64,000 nt of DNA. It comes from Yoonia maritima. Lineage in GTDB: Bacteria > Pseudomonadota > Alphaproteobacteria > Rhodobacterales > Rhodobacteraceae. The translations under genes were made by a program, and so were the position numbers. Of the stretch, positions 17,138-26,902 are shown in pieces. The notes under the pieces were generated by a model. That model was not told where the DNA came from. It was given only the letters and a program-made list of their open reading frames with translations, and did no database searches. The stretch lies in NCBI RefSeq assembly GCF_003003285.1, contig NZ_PVTP01000001.1, forward strand, positions 1 through 64,000. Direction: 5' to 3'. Each line of letters opens with the position of its first letter. Positions within the stretch are counted from its first letter, which is position 1.

Positions 17138-17650
17138 ATGTCTATCAATGCAATTGCTTCAGCGATCAAGTTTTCGCTTGCTCCAGCGCTGGCACTTGTC
17201 GCGCACACGGCGGTCGCCCAAGATCTGAGCAGCACCGCGGATTACAAAATCGTTGAGATGTCCGCCGAAGGTGAAGAAATGCTTGTGCAGCGCAGCGAAG
17301 TGCGTCCCGGCGAAATCATCGAATACACGCTGACCCACAGCAACAACACTGAGATGGAGATGAATGGCCTTTCAGTGTTCGCACCCGTTCCGGAGGGCGT
17401 CACGCTCGCACTGGGCAGCGAATATTCAAGCGTTCAAGCGCAATTCGAAATCCAAGCCGAAATCGATCCGGATCAAGATGGTCTGGAGTGGTCGACGTTG
17501 CCAGCAATGCGCACCGTGATCGCCGAAGACGGTACGAAAATTCAAGAACCTGTTCCCGCTGAAGCCATCGAGGCGGTGCGTTGGAACTTGGAGGTCGCCC
17601 TCGCTGGCGGCGAGGCGACATTAAACACCTATCGGGTGGTCGTTAACTGA
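17138..17650 (+). CDS. small exported DUF11-like single-domain protein
   Basis: This 170-aa protein has a signal peptide (LAPALALVAHTAVA, cleavage before QDL) followed by one immunoglobulin-like DUF11-type domain. Visible marks are SEVRPGEIIEYTLTHSNNTE, then VPEGVTL and a late NTYRVVV strand. ATG 17138 follows GAAGGAAAAG and is chosen over an upstream in-frame ATG at 17105, because the signal peptide then starts directly. It heads a three-gene run with the 17716 and 20447 genes. Its single-domain size suggests a subunit, chaperone or cap for the larger DUF11 proteins; this is inference. Confidence 0.75.
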   Translation: MSINAIASAIKFSLAPALALVAHTAVAQDLSSTADYKIVEMSAEGEEMLVQRSEVRPGEIIEYTLTHSNNTEMEMNGLSVFAPVPEGVTLALGSEYSSVQAQFEIQAEIDPDQDGLEWSTLPAMRTVIAEDGTKIQEPVPAEAIEAVRWNLEVALAGGEATLNTYRVVVN

Positions 17651-17669
17651 GCGGACGAAGCCCGCTCAG
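17647..17669 (+). terminator. intercistronic hairpin after the small DUF11 gene
   Basis: CTGAGCGG (17647-17654) pairs with CCGCTCAG (17662-17669) around a 7-nt loop, overlapping the stop codon. Only a broken T-rich stretch follows, so it probably attenuates or protects the transcript rather than ending it. Confidence 0.45.
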
Positions 17670-17715
17670 TTTGGTCGGGTTTGTCAATTTTAAATCGTAG
17701 AAAAGGTACAAGACA

Positions 17716-20331
17716 GTGAAATATCAAAAAATCTTACTCTCGAGCAGCGCTCTCGTTGCAGCAGCATTCGCTGGATCGACGGCATTTGCTGCGCCACCTG
17801 ACGCAGGGACTGTGATCGGCAACCAAGCGGTTGCGACATATACAAACGGCGCAGGTGACACGATTACCGTGACATCAAACAAAGTTGAAACTGTTGTTCA
17901 GCAAGTTGCAGGCGTGACATTGACGTCCGACAACACAGAAAAAGTCGCACCCGGTGGTAAGGCATTCTTGCCGCACATCATCACCAACGATGGTAACGGT
18001 CCAGATGCGTTTGCGCTGACTGCGACTGAAGGCGCGGGCGGTTATGATTTTGCGTCTGTGACGTTCTACGCTGATGCCGACATGGATGGTGTCGCGGATA
18101 ACGCCACTCCAATTACACAAACACCAACATTGGCCGCAGGCGAACGCTTTGGTGTTGTCATTGATGCAACAGCGCCGTCAACAGCAACGGCTGGTCAGAC
18201 AGAAACGCTGACAGTTGCCGCAGCCAGTATCCTGACAGCTGCTGTTACATCGACGAACACCGATACTCTGACAGTTTCATCGCAAGCGATTATGGAGTTG
18301 GTCAAATCGATGGTTGTCGACAAAAGCGCAGGCGACCCAAATATCGTTGACGCAGGCGATACGGTCACGATCACGTTGACCTATTCGAACACCGGCTTGG
18401 CTGCAGCGACAGCATATGCGGTCGAAGACATTATCGACACGAACCTACCATACACGGTCAACTCTGCTCAGTGGTCAGATCGCGCTGTAGCGGGTGGCAT
18501 GGATGAAACAAACGGCACCGGTGTCGATGCAACGAACGGCTCTGGCGAAACAATCGTCTACCAAGTCAACGCGGCCACAAACACGATCGATTTTACAATC
18601 TCAAACGTTGATCCAGGTCGTACAGGGTCGGTTACATTCGAAACAACAATCGGCACGCTTGCTGATGCTGGTTTGATTGAAAACACAGCCACACAGTCTG
18701 ACGTGACTGGCAACTATCCACCATCAAATACCGCGTCTGTTACAGTTGATCCGCAGTACGCGCATGTGATGGACGATACGTACACGCAAGCTGATACAAC
18801 TATTGTACGTTCGGCAACGGATGATGGCGCTGCAGGTGACGACGAAGTGACTGAAACCAGTGACGTGTCACAAGGTGGTGTCATTGCGTTCGAATTCGTT
18901 GTTGGAAACGACTCTAACAAAATTGACAGCTATACGCTCGACTTTGCAGATGTTGATTTTCCAGCAGGCACATCCTTCCGCTTTGTTGGCGCTGATGGCA
19001 TCACGCCAGTTGTTGGCAGTGTCGGACCACTTGCACCGGGTGAAGCAACGAAAGTGACCTTGCTAGCAACATTGCCAAGCAACACAGCACCTACAGCTGC
19101 TGGCGCAACGAACTACACAGCGACAGTGGATGCGACTTCGGAAGCATCAGGCCAAGTGAACAGCTCGACTGCTGAATTCACAGGTGCTGTTCAGGCTGCT
19201 TCGGTCGATTTGGAAAACCGCGTCGCGGGTTCCGAAGGTGACGGCGCTGCGCCTACGAACGGTGGCAACCCATGGGTGATCACAAATACAGATCCTGGCG
19301 TTGCAGTTAGCTTCCCGATGTCGATCGAAAACCAAGGTCCAACGTCTGACAGCTACAACCTGTCTTTGGCAGCTCCACTGCCTGCAGGATGGTCGGTCGA
19401 ATTCCAATTGGCAGACGGCACAATTGTAACCAACACTGGCACAATCCCATCTGGCGCGATCGCTGATATCGTTGTCGTGATCACACCTGAAGATGGTGCC
19501 GCACCACAGGATCAACTGGTTGAAATCGTACTCACGTCGCCTGTTTCAGGTCAAAGCGATAGTATCGTTAACCAAGTCACTGTGAACGAGGTCATCGACG
19601 TTGCAATCGTTGCGGATCAGACGGTCCAAGCTGCACCGGGTGGTGTTGTCGATATCCGTCACACTATCACCAACGAAAGTAACATCACAATCACTGAAGG
19701 TGCGATCACGCAAAGTGGTTTGACTGACTTCTCTGGTGCAATCTACTGGGATCAGAACGCTGATGGTGTCCTTGATCCATCTGATCCTGTCATCGACAAC
19801 TTTGATGATATCGGTGGCCTTGCAGCAGGTGATTCAGCATCGCTGATCTACCGTGTGCAGGCAGGTTCCGTACCGGGTGTTTCTGAAATCGGCACACTGA
19901 CGTTGGCAACGAGCCTGAACGGTGCGACCAAGACAGATGGCGATACAGCAGACAACGCTGTTGAAGATCGTATCGTGGTTGTTTCCGGTGACGTGACTTT
20001 GGTGAAAACCCAAGCCATCGATCCAACCTGCACAGGTGTTGTCGGAGCCTTTACGAAGGACCGCCAAGACGTCGAGCCAGGCCAGTGTATCCGCTACCGT
20101 GTAGAAGCCAGCAACACAGGCACCGCGCCAGTTGCAAACGTTGAAATCAAGGACGTTGTCCCTGCTTACACCACGTTTGAAAATTGCGGTGGCACATGTG
20201 ACGCGACGGTTACACCAAGCGGCACCAGCACAGTGACGACAGCGACTGCTCCGAACATTGCCAGCTCTCACGGTACTGTTGATCCGGGCAGCAACGCGAC
20301 ACTCGAATTCACCGTGAAGGTGGATGAGTAA
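17716..20331 (+). CDS. exported multidomain DUF11-repeat protein
   Basis: This 871-aa protein has a signal peptide (SSALVAAAFAGSTAFA, cleavage near AFA-APP). The mature N-terminus carries GNQAVATYTNGAG, a known opening of this family. About five immunoglobulin-like repeats follow, two of them clear DUF11 domains (MELVKSMVVDKSAGDPN and VTLVKTQAIDPTC). Two Asp-rich loops, ADADMDGVADN and DQNADGVLDPSDP, look like calcium sites. The C-terminal DUF11 domain has paired Cys (ENCGGTCDA). GTG 17716 follows AAAAGG. No anchor is seen. The C-terminal tandem resembles that of the 7968-13817 protein, and the Asp loop recurs in the 20447 protein. I infer a secreted fibre or matrix component. Confidence 0.82.
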   Translation: MKYQKILLSSSALVAAAFAGSTAFAAPPDAGTVIGNQAVATYTNGAGDTITVTSNKVETVVQQVAGVTLTSDNTEKVAPGGKAFLPHIITNDGNGPDAFALTATEGAGGYDFASVTFYADADMDGVADNATPITQTPTLAAGERFGVVIDATAPSTATAGQTETLTVAAASILTAAVTSTNTDTLTVSSQAIMELVKSMVVDKSAGDPNIVDAGDTVTITLTYSNTGLAAATAYAVEDIIDTNLPYTVNSAQWSDRAVAGGMDETNGTGVDATNGSGETIVYQVNAATNTIDFTISNVDPGRTGSVTFETTIGTLADAGLIENTATQSDVTGNYPPSNTASVTVDPQYAHVMDDTYTQADTTIVRSATDDGAAGDDEVTETSDVSQGGVIAFEFVVGNDSNKIDSYTLDFADVDFPAGTSFRFVGADGITPVVGSVGPLAPGEATKVTLLATLPSNTAPTAAGATNYTATVDATSEASGQVNSSTAEFTGAVQAASVDLENRVAGSEGDGAAPTNGGNPWVITNTDPGVAVSFPMSIENQGPTSDSYNLSLAAPLPAGWSVEFQLADGTIVTNTGTIPSGAIADIVVVITPEDGAAPQDQLVEIVLTSPVSGQSDSIVNQVTVNEVIDVAIVADQTVQAAPGGVVDIRHTITNESNITITEGAITQSGLTDFSGAIYWDQNADGVLDPSDPVIDNFDDIGGLAAGDSASLIYRVQAGSVPGVSEIGTLTLATSLNGATKTDGDTADNAVEDRIVVVSGDVTLVKTQAIDPTCTGVVGAFTKDRQDVEPGQCIRYRVEASNTGTAPVANVEIKDVVPAYTTFENCGGTCDATVTPSGTSTVTTATAPNIASSHGTVDPGSNATLEFTVKVDE

Positions 20332-20372
20332 ACCGTACTCACGGCTACAGCGTTTTTGTAGCTGATGACAAA

Positions 20373-20401
20373 GTCTCTCCCGGTTCAAAATCGGGAGAGA
20401 C
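20373..20401 (+). terminator. strong intercistronic hairpin between the two large DUF11 genes
   Basis: GTCTCTCCCG (20373-20382) pairs perfectly with CGGGAGAGAC (20392-20401) around a 9-nt loop. A weaker hairpin (20344-20362) precedes it. Only a short TTTT follows, so partial termination could make the upstream secreted protein more abundant than the downstream barrel protein. Confidence 0.55.
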
Positions 20402-20446
20402 AGTTACCAGAGTTTTAGCGTGTTCCTTGGTTGAAGGTTGCAAAAA

Positions 20447-23400
20447 ATGGAAAAGTTAAGGTCTTTAATATCCTCTACCGCCAGTATTGGCTTAGTATTC
20501 GGGGCAACATTATTCGGTTCTGCAGCTGACGTAACAGCCGCACCAGCAGCTTCAGGGTTGCGCATTGTAAACATCGCGGGGGCGACTTATTTCAATCCAA
20601 ATTTGGGTGTGGTTGAAACAATATATTCCAACCCAGTAGAGGCAATTGTCGCAGAAGTTCCTGCCATCGAAGTGATTGGCTACTCTGACCTGACGCTATC
20701 ACGTGGCGCAGTAGATCAGCATCACTTTGAAGTTTGGAATACAGGTAATACTGACCTTGCATTTAATGTGGCTATGGATACCTCGTTCGAAACCGGCGTG
20801 GTATCGACGAGCACTCTATTTTGGGATCAAGACGCCGACGGTATCATTGATGAAAACGAACCACGTATTGATCCCGGCTATGAAGTGTCATTGCCGATGG
20901 GCGAAAGCTTGAACTTCATCTACAGCTTTGGCGTTAGTGATCAAGTTGATCCGGGCGATATCGCGCTTTCGGGTCTAAATGTATCACCGCGTAGCTTGAC
21001 CTCTGACGCGACAGTTGCGGGAAACCGCAAGGCGGCTGGACGTATTGTGATCGTCGAAGCTGGATTGGAAGTTTTGAAATCAGCATCGCGTCGCGCGGTT
21101 GATGGCGGCGAAGAGCTGACTTATAAAATAGCACTGCGCAACAACTCTGAAACTGCAATTGCGCCATATGGTGAAATCGACGGCAACGTCATTCGCATCG
21201 ACGGCAGTGAGCGCCGCGGCGTTCTGGTACGTGATGTTGTACCGCTGAACACAGTTTTCACCGAATTTGGAAACTCTGCTGAGTTGCAGCGGCTTTACCA
21301 TCTTCGGGGCCAGTTGGCGCAGGACTACCAATCTGCGGCCCCCAACGACCTGAGTGAGGTTGACGCCGTCGCATTTTTCCTTCCGCAAGAATACACTGTT
21401 GGTCGGTCGACTGATTTGTATTTCTCCGTATTCGTTCGCGATGATCTGGGTGACATGATTGTCCGAAACACGGCGGACACATATCTGCCTAATGCCGATG
21501 GTGTTGATACAATCCAATCAAATACCGTGACACTGCGCTATTCTTCGGACGCAGGTGTTGCTCTGGATTTTGTTGCGCCTGATACGCTTGAGAATACGGA
21601 ATACGGTATCATCGGGTCTGACGCGATGCTGCGCCTAACGTCTGGTGCGTGTAACGTAACGTTGGGCGTCGATACCATCGATATCACTGTAATGAGCCGC
21701 ATCACAGGCGACACAGAGACGATCAGCGCGCGTGAAACTGGTGCGAACACAGGCGTGTTTTACACTGCGGCCTTGCCGATGGCCTATATGGCTGATGCGG
21801 TTTCGGGCGATGGTGTTATCGCGACGACTGATGGCGATATCCTGGATAGCTACACCCTGTGTAGCGGTGAATCTGTGACCGATGTTTTGATCGTGAACCC
21901 TGGGAATTTTGTGTTCAACAGCGTGACTAATGCGCCAATCGAAGGAGCGGTTGTACGTATTGTGAACGCTGCTGGCGACGTCGTTACTGAAACAACAACT
22001 GATCAATTGGGTTTCTTTGCACTGGGCGAAGTTGCCGAGGGAGTTTATTCCTACTCAGTCACACCGCCACGCGATTTTGCTTTTCCTTCGTCACGCCTAA
22101 GCTTTCCGAACTATGACCGCCAGACTGACAATGAAGTGTCATACGGCGAAGCATTCCGTCACGCTGGTGGCGCGATGCATGTCGCAGATATTCCACTGGA
22201 TCCATATTATGGCGTGCCATTGTCGCTTGAGAAATCAGCGGACAAGGACCAAGTACGCACAGGTGAATTCGTTGTCTACACAATCGATGCAACCAATAAC
22301 ATGGACGAGGCGCTGATTGGCGCTGAAATCCTAGACCGTTTGCCCGCTGGTGCGGTTTATGTTGCAGGTTCGACATTGCTTGACGGTCAGGCATGGCCGG
22401 ATCCGATCGCTGACGGAACTGGTGACTATCGCTTTGAAATTGGCAATATGTTGCCCCTGCAAGAGCGTGAGCTGACATATGTCCTGCGCTTTACTTCATT
22501 GGCACGCGTTGGCCGCAACTATAACACCGCAATCCTTGACGGCCGTCAGGCTGGCACAGGTGATTACCGTTCGTCCAACATCGCGAGCACCTATGTTACG
22601 CATGATAATTCTGGCGGTGTGTTTGCCCGCGAAGCATCAATCGTTGGGTCTGTGTTCATGGATTGTAACGGTGATGGTCTGCGCGACGGCCCAGAGGAAC
22701 CCGGTGTGCCCGGCGTTAAAATTGTAACCCAAAGCGGGTTGTCAGTTGTGACAGACATTGACGGTAAGTATTCTTTGTTCGGTCTGCGCCCTGTATCGCA
22801 TGTGCTTGCGGTTATGGCGGATACGCTGCCTGTTGAAACAGAGGTCACAGTCACACGAACCACAGATATGCTTCGTGGTGGTTCACGTTTGGTGCCGCTG
22901 ACACGTGGTGAATTGCAGACAGAAAACTTTGCCTTGGCGTCCTGTACGCCTGAGGCATTGGCAGACGTTGCTGACCGTGGAACCACATTCGCAGACCGTC
23001 ACAGCGGTGACAGCAACACGATCTCTGATTTGCCAATGACACCGTCGCGTGGCGATCAGCGTTCGGCGCGTACAGAAGCAGGGATCGCGACAACGACGCA
23101 AATCTACACTGCAAACCGTCGTGCAGGTGCAACACCCGCGCCAGAGCTTGCTGAAAAAGCCCAGGCAACATCAGTTGACCGTCAAGGTCTTGAGCCTTTG
23201 ATGCGTAGCCTCACTAATGAACCAGGCTTTATCGGTCTAACCGATGGCCAAGCCATGAGCCGCCGCACTGTCAACATTCAGGTGAAAGGCCCAGCTGATT
23301 TGACACTGAGCGTTCGCGTGAACGGCGATACAATTTCGGCTGCCCAGATCGGTGAACGTTCTGTTCTCGCAAGTGAAAACCTACAAGCGATGGCATATAT

Positions 23401-26200
23401 CGCGGTTCCGCTGAGTGCTGGTAAGAACTCTATTGTTCTGGTGGGCGCAGACCCGTTTGGCAATGAGCGCGTTCGCGAAGAAATCACGCTGACTGCACCG
23501 GGAGACCCTGCAAAGATCGAGTTGATCGTTCCCGAAACTGCGTCTGCGACGCCAGGATCTATCGTGCCAGTTGTTGTACGTATTCTTGATGCTGCTGGCA
23601 TGCCGCTTGATGCGTCTAGCACTGTCACACTGCGTGCACGCAACGCGACGTGGGATGTCACCGATATTCGTGACAACCAGCCGGGCCTTCAGGTTTATAT
23701 CGACAATGGCGAAGCGACATTTGGATTATTGGCACCGCAAACGACGGGGCCGGACCTTATCGAGGTGCGCAGTAGCTTTGATAATGTCGAAGCCGAGATC
23801 TTGTTCACTCCAGACTTAGATGAACGTATCATGGTTGGCGTCATCGAGGGGGCGGTCGCACTGAATGGCCGTGGGGATCTGATCGAGGAAAACCGCATCA
23901 GTCCGTTCGAAGACACCGCAACAGGCCTGCGTGGCGAAGTATATCTTAAGGGCCGTATTCTGGGTGATGCACTGCTGACCCTGCGCTATAGCTCTGACAA
24001 AGATACAGATGATCGTTTGTTCCGTGATATCCGCGGCGACGAATACTATCCTGTTTACGGCGATAATTCAGAGCGTGGCTTTGACGCGCAATCATCTGGT
24101 AACCTTTATGTCAAAATCGAAAATGGACAGTCTTACGTTCTGTATGGTGACATGGCGATCGAAGCGGAAAGCTCTGCTTTCCGCCTAGGTGGGTACAACC
24201 GCGTTGCAACCGGTGCAAAGGCGCACTGGGAAAGCAATGATGTGTCTGTGTCCGTTTTTGCCGCACATATCGCGCAGCAGCAGCAGGTACGCGAAATCGC
24301 AGGGCGGGGTGTATCTGGGCCATATGATCTTGACCTTGATGGGTATCTTGAAGGCTCTGAAAAGATCGAAATCCTGATCCGTGACAGCGAAACCGGCAAC
24401 GTGCTCGAGACATTCGCACAGCGCCGTGGAACTGACTATGTGTTGGATTTCTTCCGCGATGCAATTGTGTTTAACACGCCAGTGGCACAGGCCGATGCCG
24501 ATGGTAATCCGGTCAGCATTCGCGTGACCTATGAAACGGAAGGCGATGATAGTGATCGTTACTGGTTGTATGGCGGTGAAGTGTCTTACCAAGCGACCGA
24601 AGCGACAAAAATTGGTGCGCGTGTTGTGCACGCTGACGCTGATGGTGTGTCGGTCGAACGTGAACGTATTCGTGCGGTTTATATGCGGACTGAACTTAGC
24701 CGTGCTGCGAACGTAGAAATGGAACTGGCCCAGTCTGAAAATAACGCTGGCGATACAGGAAACGCAGGCCGTATCGCTTATGAATTCGATGGCGCAGTTA
24801 GTACGCTGAAAATCGAGGCAACGCGCACCGATGAACATTTCGATCCGTCGGGCGCAAACACGCGCGCTGACAGCGATTTGGTGACCATCGACTTTGACCG
24901 TAAGCTCACTAGTAAAACAAGCGTGAACACGAGTGCACGTTATCTGGCTGACCGCATCGCCGATACAGAAACCGCGAGCTTGGAACTTACCTACAATCGC
25001 AAGGTAAATGACCGGCTAAGCAGCAGCATTGGCGTGCGGAGCAACGTTGATTTATCAGCAGAAGGGCAACCAACAGAGACATATGTTTTGTTGGGTAGTA
25101 CTTGGCAGCCTGAATCTGCGCCATCACTGACGTTCACATCTGAACTTGAAGTTCCGGTTGAGGGAAGCCCGGTCACAACGGCTAATCTTGGTGCGAACTA
25201 CCGTTTCGGCGAGGGATGGACATTGGGCGCATCTGTGGGCATCGAGTCCAACAGTCAAACCAACGAAGACAAAGTGACTGATGTACAGCTAAGTGCCGAC
25301 TACCGCATTGGAGAGCTGGTTTCCGGCTACACCAACTACACTGCTAGCGGGAACGATCTTGAGCGTGCCCAAGTGGTGCAGGGGTTCCGCGCAGATTGGG
25401 CGATGAACGAGCAGCTTAAGCTACAAGCGAACTTTGAGCACACACAGCCATTGGGTGAAGACGGCAGCGCGCTGACCAGCCTATCTGTTGGTGCGTCTTG
25501 GGAAGCAGAAGATCGGTCTTGGATCGTTGACATGGATGTTGATCAAACATTCGAAGATGCAGGGCGGACGATTTACGGTGACTTTGGCACGGCTGCGCAA
25601 ATCTCGCCTGATCTGACATTCCTTGCGCGTTCGCGCATCGGTGTTGATCGTCGCGGCGATGGCCCGGACCACATACGTCACCGCGCGCGGGTTGGGGTTG
25701 CATATCGGCCTGTCGATGATGCGCGTTTGAACATGCTTGCTTGGTATGAGCAGCAACTCGAAAAGCGCGAGCAGACTAACACAACACATCTGTGGTCCAT
25801 CGACGGCACATACGAAGCTAGTGAAACAGTGAAGTTGAATGCAAAATATGCAGGCCAAGCCACCGAAATCAAAGTGGGCGAAGGTGCGAACACCGTGAAT
25901 GCTGAAACTATGACACAGCTTGTGCAAGCAGGCATCGAATGGGACTTTGGCAATGACCAATGGATTGCGGGTCTGAACCTGATGCATCTTTGGGATGACG
26001 CGGACACAAGCACAAATGCAATCGGTGCAGAGCTAGGATACGCGTTCGACGAAGGCGCGATGCTATCTTTGGGTTACAATAAGTCCATAGGTCGGTCACC
26101 AATCAACAGCCCGCTGACCCAAGAAGGCATGTATGTTCGGATGCGCATCATGCTTGATGAAACCCTGTGGGACCGTCTGGACCAGTTCGGACAAAAGTAA
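20447..26200 (+). CDS. very large outer-membrane protein: DUF11 and SdrD-B repeats fused to a C-terminal beta-barrel
   Basis: This 1917-aa protein has a signal peptide (ASIGLVFGATLFGSAADVTA). Modules seen: an N-terminal domain with an Asp loop (DQDADGIIDENEP); a DUF11-like domain (LEVLKSASRRAVDGG); a carboxypeptidase-regulatory-like domain (GAVVRIVNAAGDVVTE); a second DUF11 domain (LEKSADKDQVRTGE, about 590); an SdrD-B domain (VFMDCNGDGLRDGPEEPG, about 740); immunoglobulin-like domains; and from about residue 1130 a long stretch of alternating amphipathic strands ending EGMYVRMRIMLDETLW, typical of a beta-barrel. ATG 20447 (GAAGG 9 nt upstream) replaces TTG 20438. I infer a pore or anchor in the outer membrane that displays or exports the neighbouring DUF11 proteins. 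A terminator follows at 26245. Confidence 0.82.
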   Translation: MEKLRSLISSTASIGLVFGATLFGSAADVTAAPAASGLRIVNIAGATYFNPNLGVVETIYSNPVEAIVAEVPAIEVIGYSDLTLSRGAVDQHHFEVWNTGNTDLAFNVAMDTSFETGVVSTSTLFWDQDADGIIDENEPRIDPGYEVSLPMGESLNFIYSFGVSDQVDPGDIALSGLNVSPRSLTSDATVAGNRKAAGRIVIVEAGLEVLKSASRRAVDGGEELTYKIALRNNSETAIAPYGEIDGNVIRIDGSERRGVLVRDVVPLNTVFTEFGNSAELQRLYHLRGQLAQDYQSAAPNDLSEVDAVAFFLPQEYTVGRSTDLYFSVFVRDDLGDMIVRNTADTYLPNADGVDTIQSNTVTLRYSSDAGVALDFVAPDTLENTEYGIIGSDAMLRLTSGACNVTLGVDTIDITVMSRITGDTETISARETGANTGVFYTAALPMAYMADAVSGDGVIATTDGDILDSYTLCSGESVTDVLIVNPGNFVFNSVTNAPIEGAVVRIVNAAGDVVTETTTDQLGFFALGEVAEGVYSYSVTPPRDFAFPSSRLSFPNYDRQTDNEVSYGEAFRHAGGAMHVADIPLDPYYGVPLSLEKSADKDQVRTGEFVVYTIDATNNMDEALIGAEILDRLPAGAVYVAGSTLLDGQAWPDPIADGTGDYRFEIGNMLPLQERELTYVLRFTSLARVGRNYNTAILDGRQAGTGDYRSSNIASTYVTHDNSGGVFAREASIVGSVFMDCNGDGLRDGPEEPGVPGVKIVTQSGLSVVTDIDGKYSLFGLRPVSHVLAVMADTLPVETEVTVTRTTDMLRGGSRLVPLTRGELQTENFALASCTPEALADVADRGTTFADRHSGDSNTISDLPMTPSRGDQRSARTEAGIATTTQIYTANRRAGATPAPELAEKAQATSVDRQGLEPLMRSLTNEPGFIGLTDGQAMSRRTVNIQVKGPADLTLSVRVNGDTISAAQIGERSVLASENLQAMAYIAVPLSAGKNSIVLVGADPFGNERVREEITLTAPGDPAKIELIVPETASATPGSIVPVVVRILDAAGMPLDASSTVTLRARNATWDVTDIRDNQPGLQVYIDNGEATFGLLAPQTTGPDLIEVRSSFDNVEAEILFTPDLDERIMVGVIEGAVALNGRGDLIEENRISPFEDTATGLRGEVYLKGRILGDALLTLRYSSDKDTDDRLFRDIRGDEYYPVYGDNSERGFDAQSSGNLYVKIENGQSYVLYGDMAIEAESSAFRLGGYNRVATGAKAHWESNDVSVSVFAAHIAQQQQVREIAGRGVSGPYDLDLDGYLEGSEKIEILIRDSETGNVLETFAQRRGTDYVLDFFRDAIVFNTPVAQADADGNPVSIRVTYETEGDDSDRYWLYGGEVSYQATEATKIGARVVHADADGVSVERERIRAVYMRTELSRAANVEMELAQSENNAGDTGNAGRIAYEFDGAVSTLKIEATRTDEHFDPSGANTRADSDLVTIDFDRKLTSKTSVNTSARYLADRIADTETASLELTYNRKVNDRLSSSIGVRSNVDLSAEGQPTETYVLLGSTWQPESAPSLTFTSELEVPVEGSPVTTANLGANYRFGEGWTLGASVGIESNSQTNEDKVTDVQLSADYRIGELVSGYTNYTASGNDLERAQVVQGFRADWAMNEQLKLQANFEHTQPLGEDGSALTSLSVGASWEAEDRSWIVDMDVDQTFEDAGRTIYGDFGTAAQISPDLTFLARSRIGVDRRGDGPDHIRHRARVGVAYRPVDDARLNMLAWYEQQLEKREQTNTTHLWSIDGTYEASETVKLNAKYAGQATEIKVGEGANTVNAETMTQLVQAGIEWDFGNDQWIAGLNLMHLWDDADTSTNAIGAELGYAFDEGAMLSLGYNKSIGRSPINSPLTQEGMYVRMRIMLDETLWDRLDQFGQK

Positions 26201-26244
26201 GCCTAGGGTTTGCGAACGGTCACTGCGACCATGTGAAAACAAGT

Positions 26245-26284
26245 TGATGCATCAACATTGATATGTTGGTGCATCATTGTTTTT
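26245..26284 (+). terminator. rho-independent terminator of the DUF11 operon
   Basis: TGATGCATCAACA (26245-26257) pairs with TGTTGGTGCATCA (26264-26276), 13 bp with one G-U, around a 6-nt loop, and is followed by TTGTTTTT. It lies 44 bp past the 26200 stop and separates the operon from the convergent YaeQ gene. Confidence 0.9.
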
Positions 26285-26298
26285 GGGTGCGTTCACAC

Positions 26299-26847
26299 TC
26301 AATGATCCGCAGTTTTCCACTTATCCGGCGTAACGTAAACAACGCTGTCTTCAATGCTGACCATCATATCGCCGTCCTGGATACTTACGTTCATCTTCAT
26401 GGACCGATTTGCTAGTTTTGCCAGCTCACTGGTGTGATCCTCGGAAAAGTTCACGACCTGAAGGTTATCAAAGCGGGTGGTGCTGTTTTTGATCTTTTCC
26501 CACCACATGTCAGCGGTCCTGCCGCCGTAGCTGTAGACAACCACCTTGTCAGCTTTACCACAGGATTGGCGGACAATCTTTTCACTAGGAAGTCCAAGGG
26601 CAACCCATAGCTCAAGCTCACCGCTCAGGCTTTTTTGCCAAATATCAGGCTCGTCATCGGTGGATATGCCCTTAGTCATTTCCAGTTGCTCGTCTGCGTT
26701 CAGCGCGAAAGCAAGAATGCGCACCATGAGCCGTTCATCCGTTTCAGAAGGATGTTTGGCAACGGTTAGTTTGTGAGTTTCATAATAATGACGATCCATA
26801 TCGGACACGGAAAGTTCAACTTTATAAATGGTGGATTTTTGCGCCAT
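26299..26847 (-). CDS. YaeQ family protein
   Basis: This 182-aa protein matches the YaeQ family over its full length. The diagnostic stretches are STIYKVELSVSDMDRHYY, HPSETDERLMVRILAFAL, LWVALGLPSEKIVRQSCGKA and the C-terminal MVSIEDSVVYVTPD. The family has a PD-(D/E)XK nuclease-like fold; in E. coli it is linked to haemolysin expression, but its biochemical role is unsettled. It lies on the same strand as tRNA-Ser, and before the genomic island inserted it would have been the next gene downstream of that tRNA. Confidence 0.93.
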   Translation of the reverse strand: MAQKSTIYKVELSVSDMDRHYYETHKLTVAKHPSETDERLMVRILAFALNADEQLEMTKGISTDDEPDIWQKSLSGELELWVALGLPSEKIVRQSCGKADKVVVYSYGGRTADMWWEKIKNSTTRFDNLQVVNFSEDHTSELAKLANRSMKMNVSIQDGDMMVSIEDSVVYVTPDKWKTADH

Positions 26848-26902
26848 GATATGTCCCGAAAATGCAAAGAAAGAGATGCCTAATGCGTCGCCACATCATA
26901 AA

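Noticed and set aside
22591..22986. Minus-strand frames opposite the 1917-aa barrel protein gene
   Set aside because: Same reason: shadows of a well supported coding frame.
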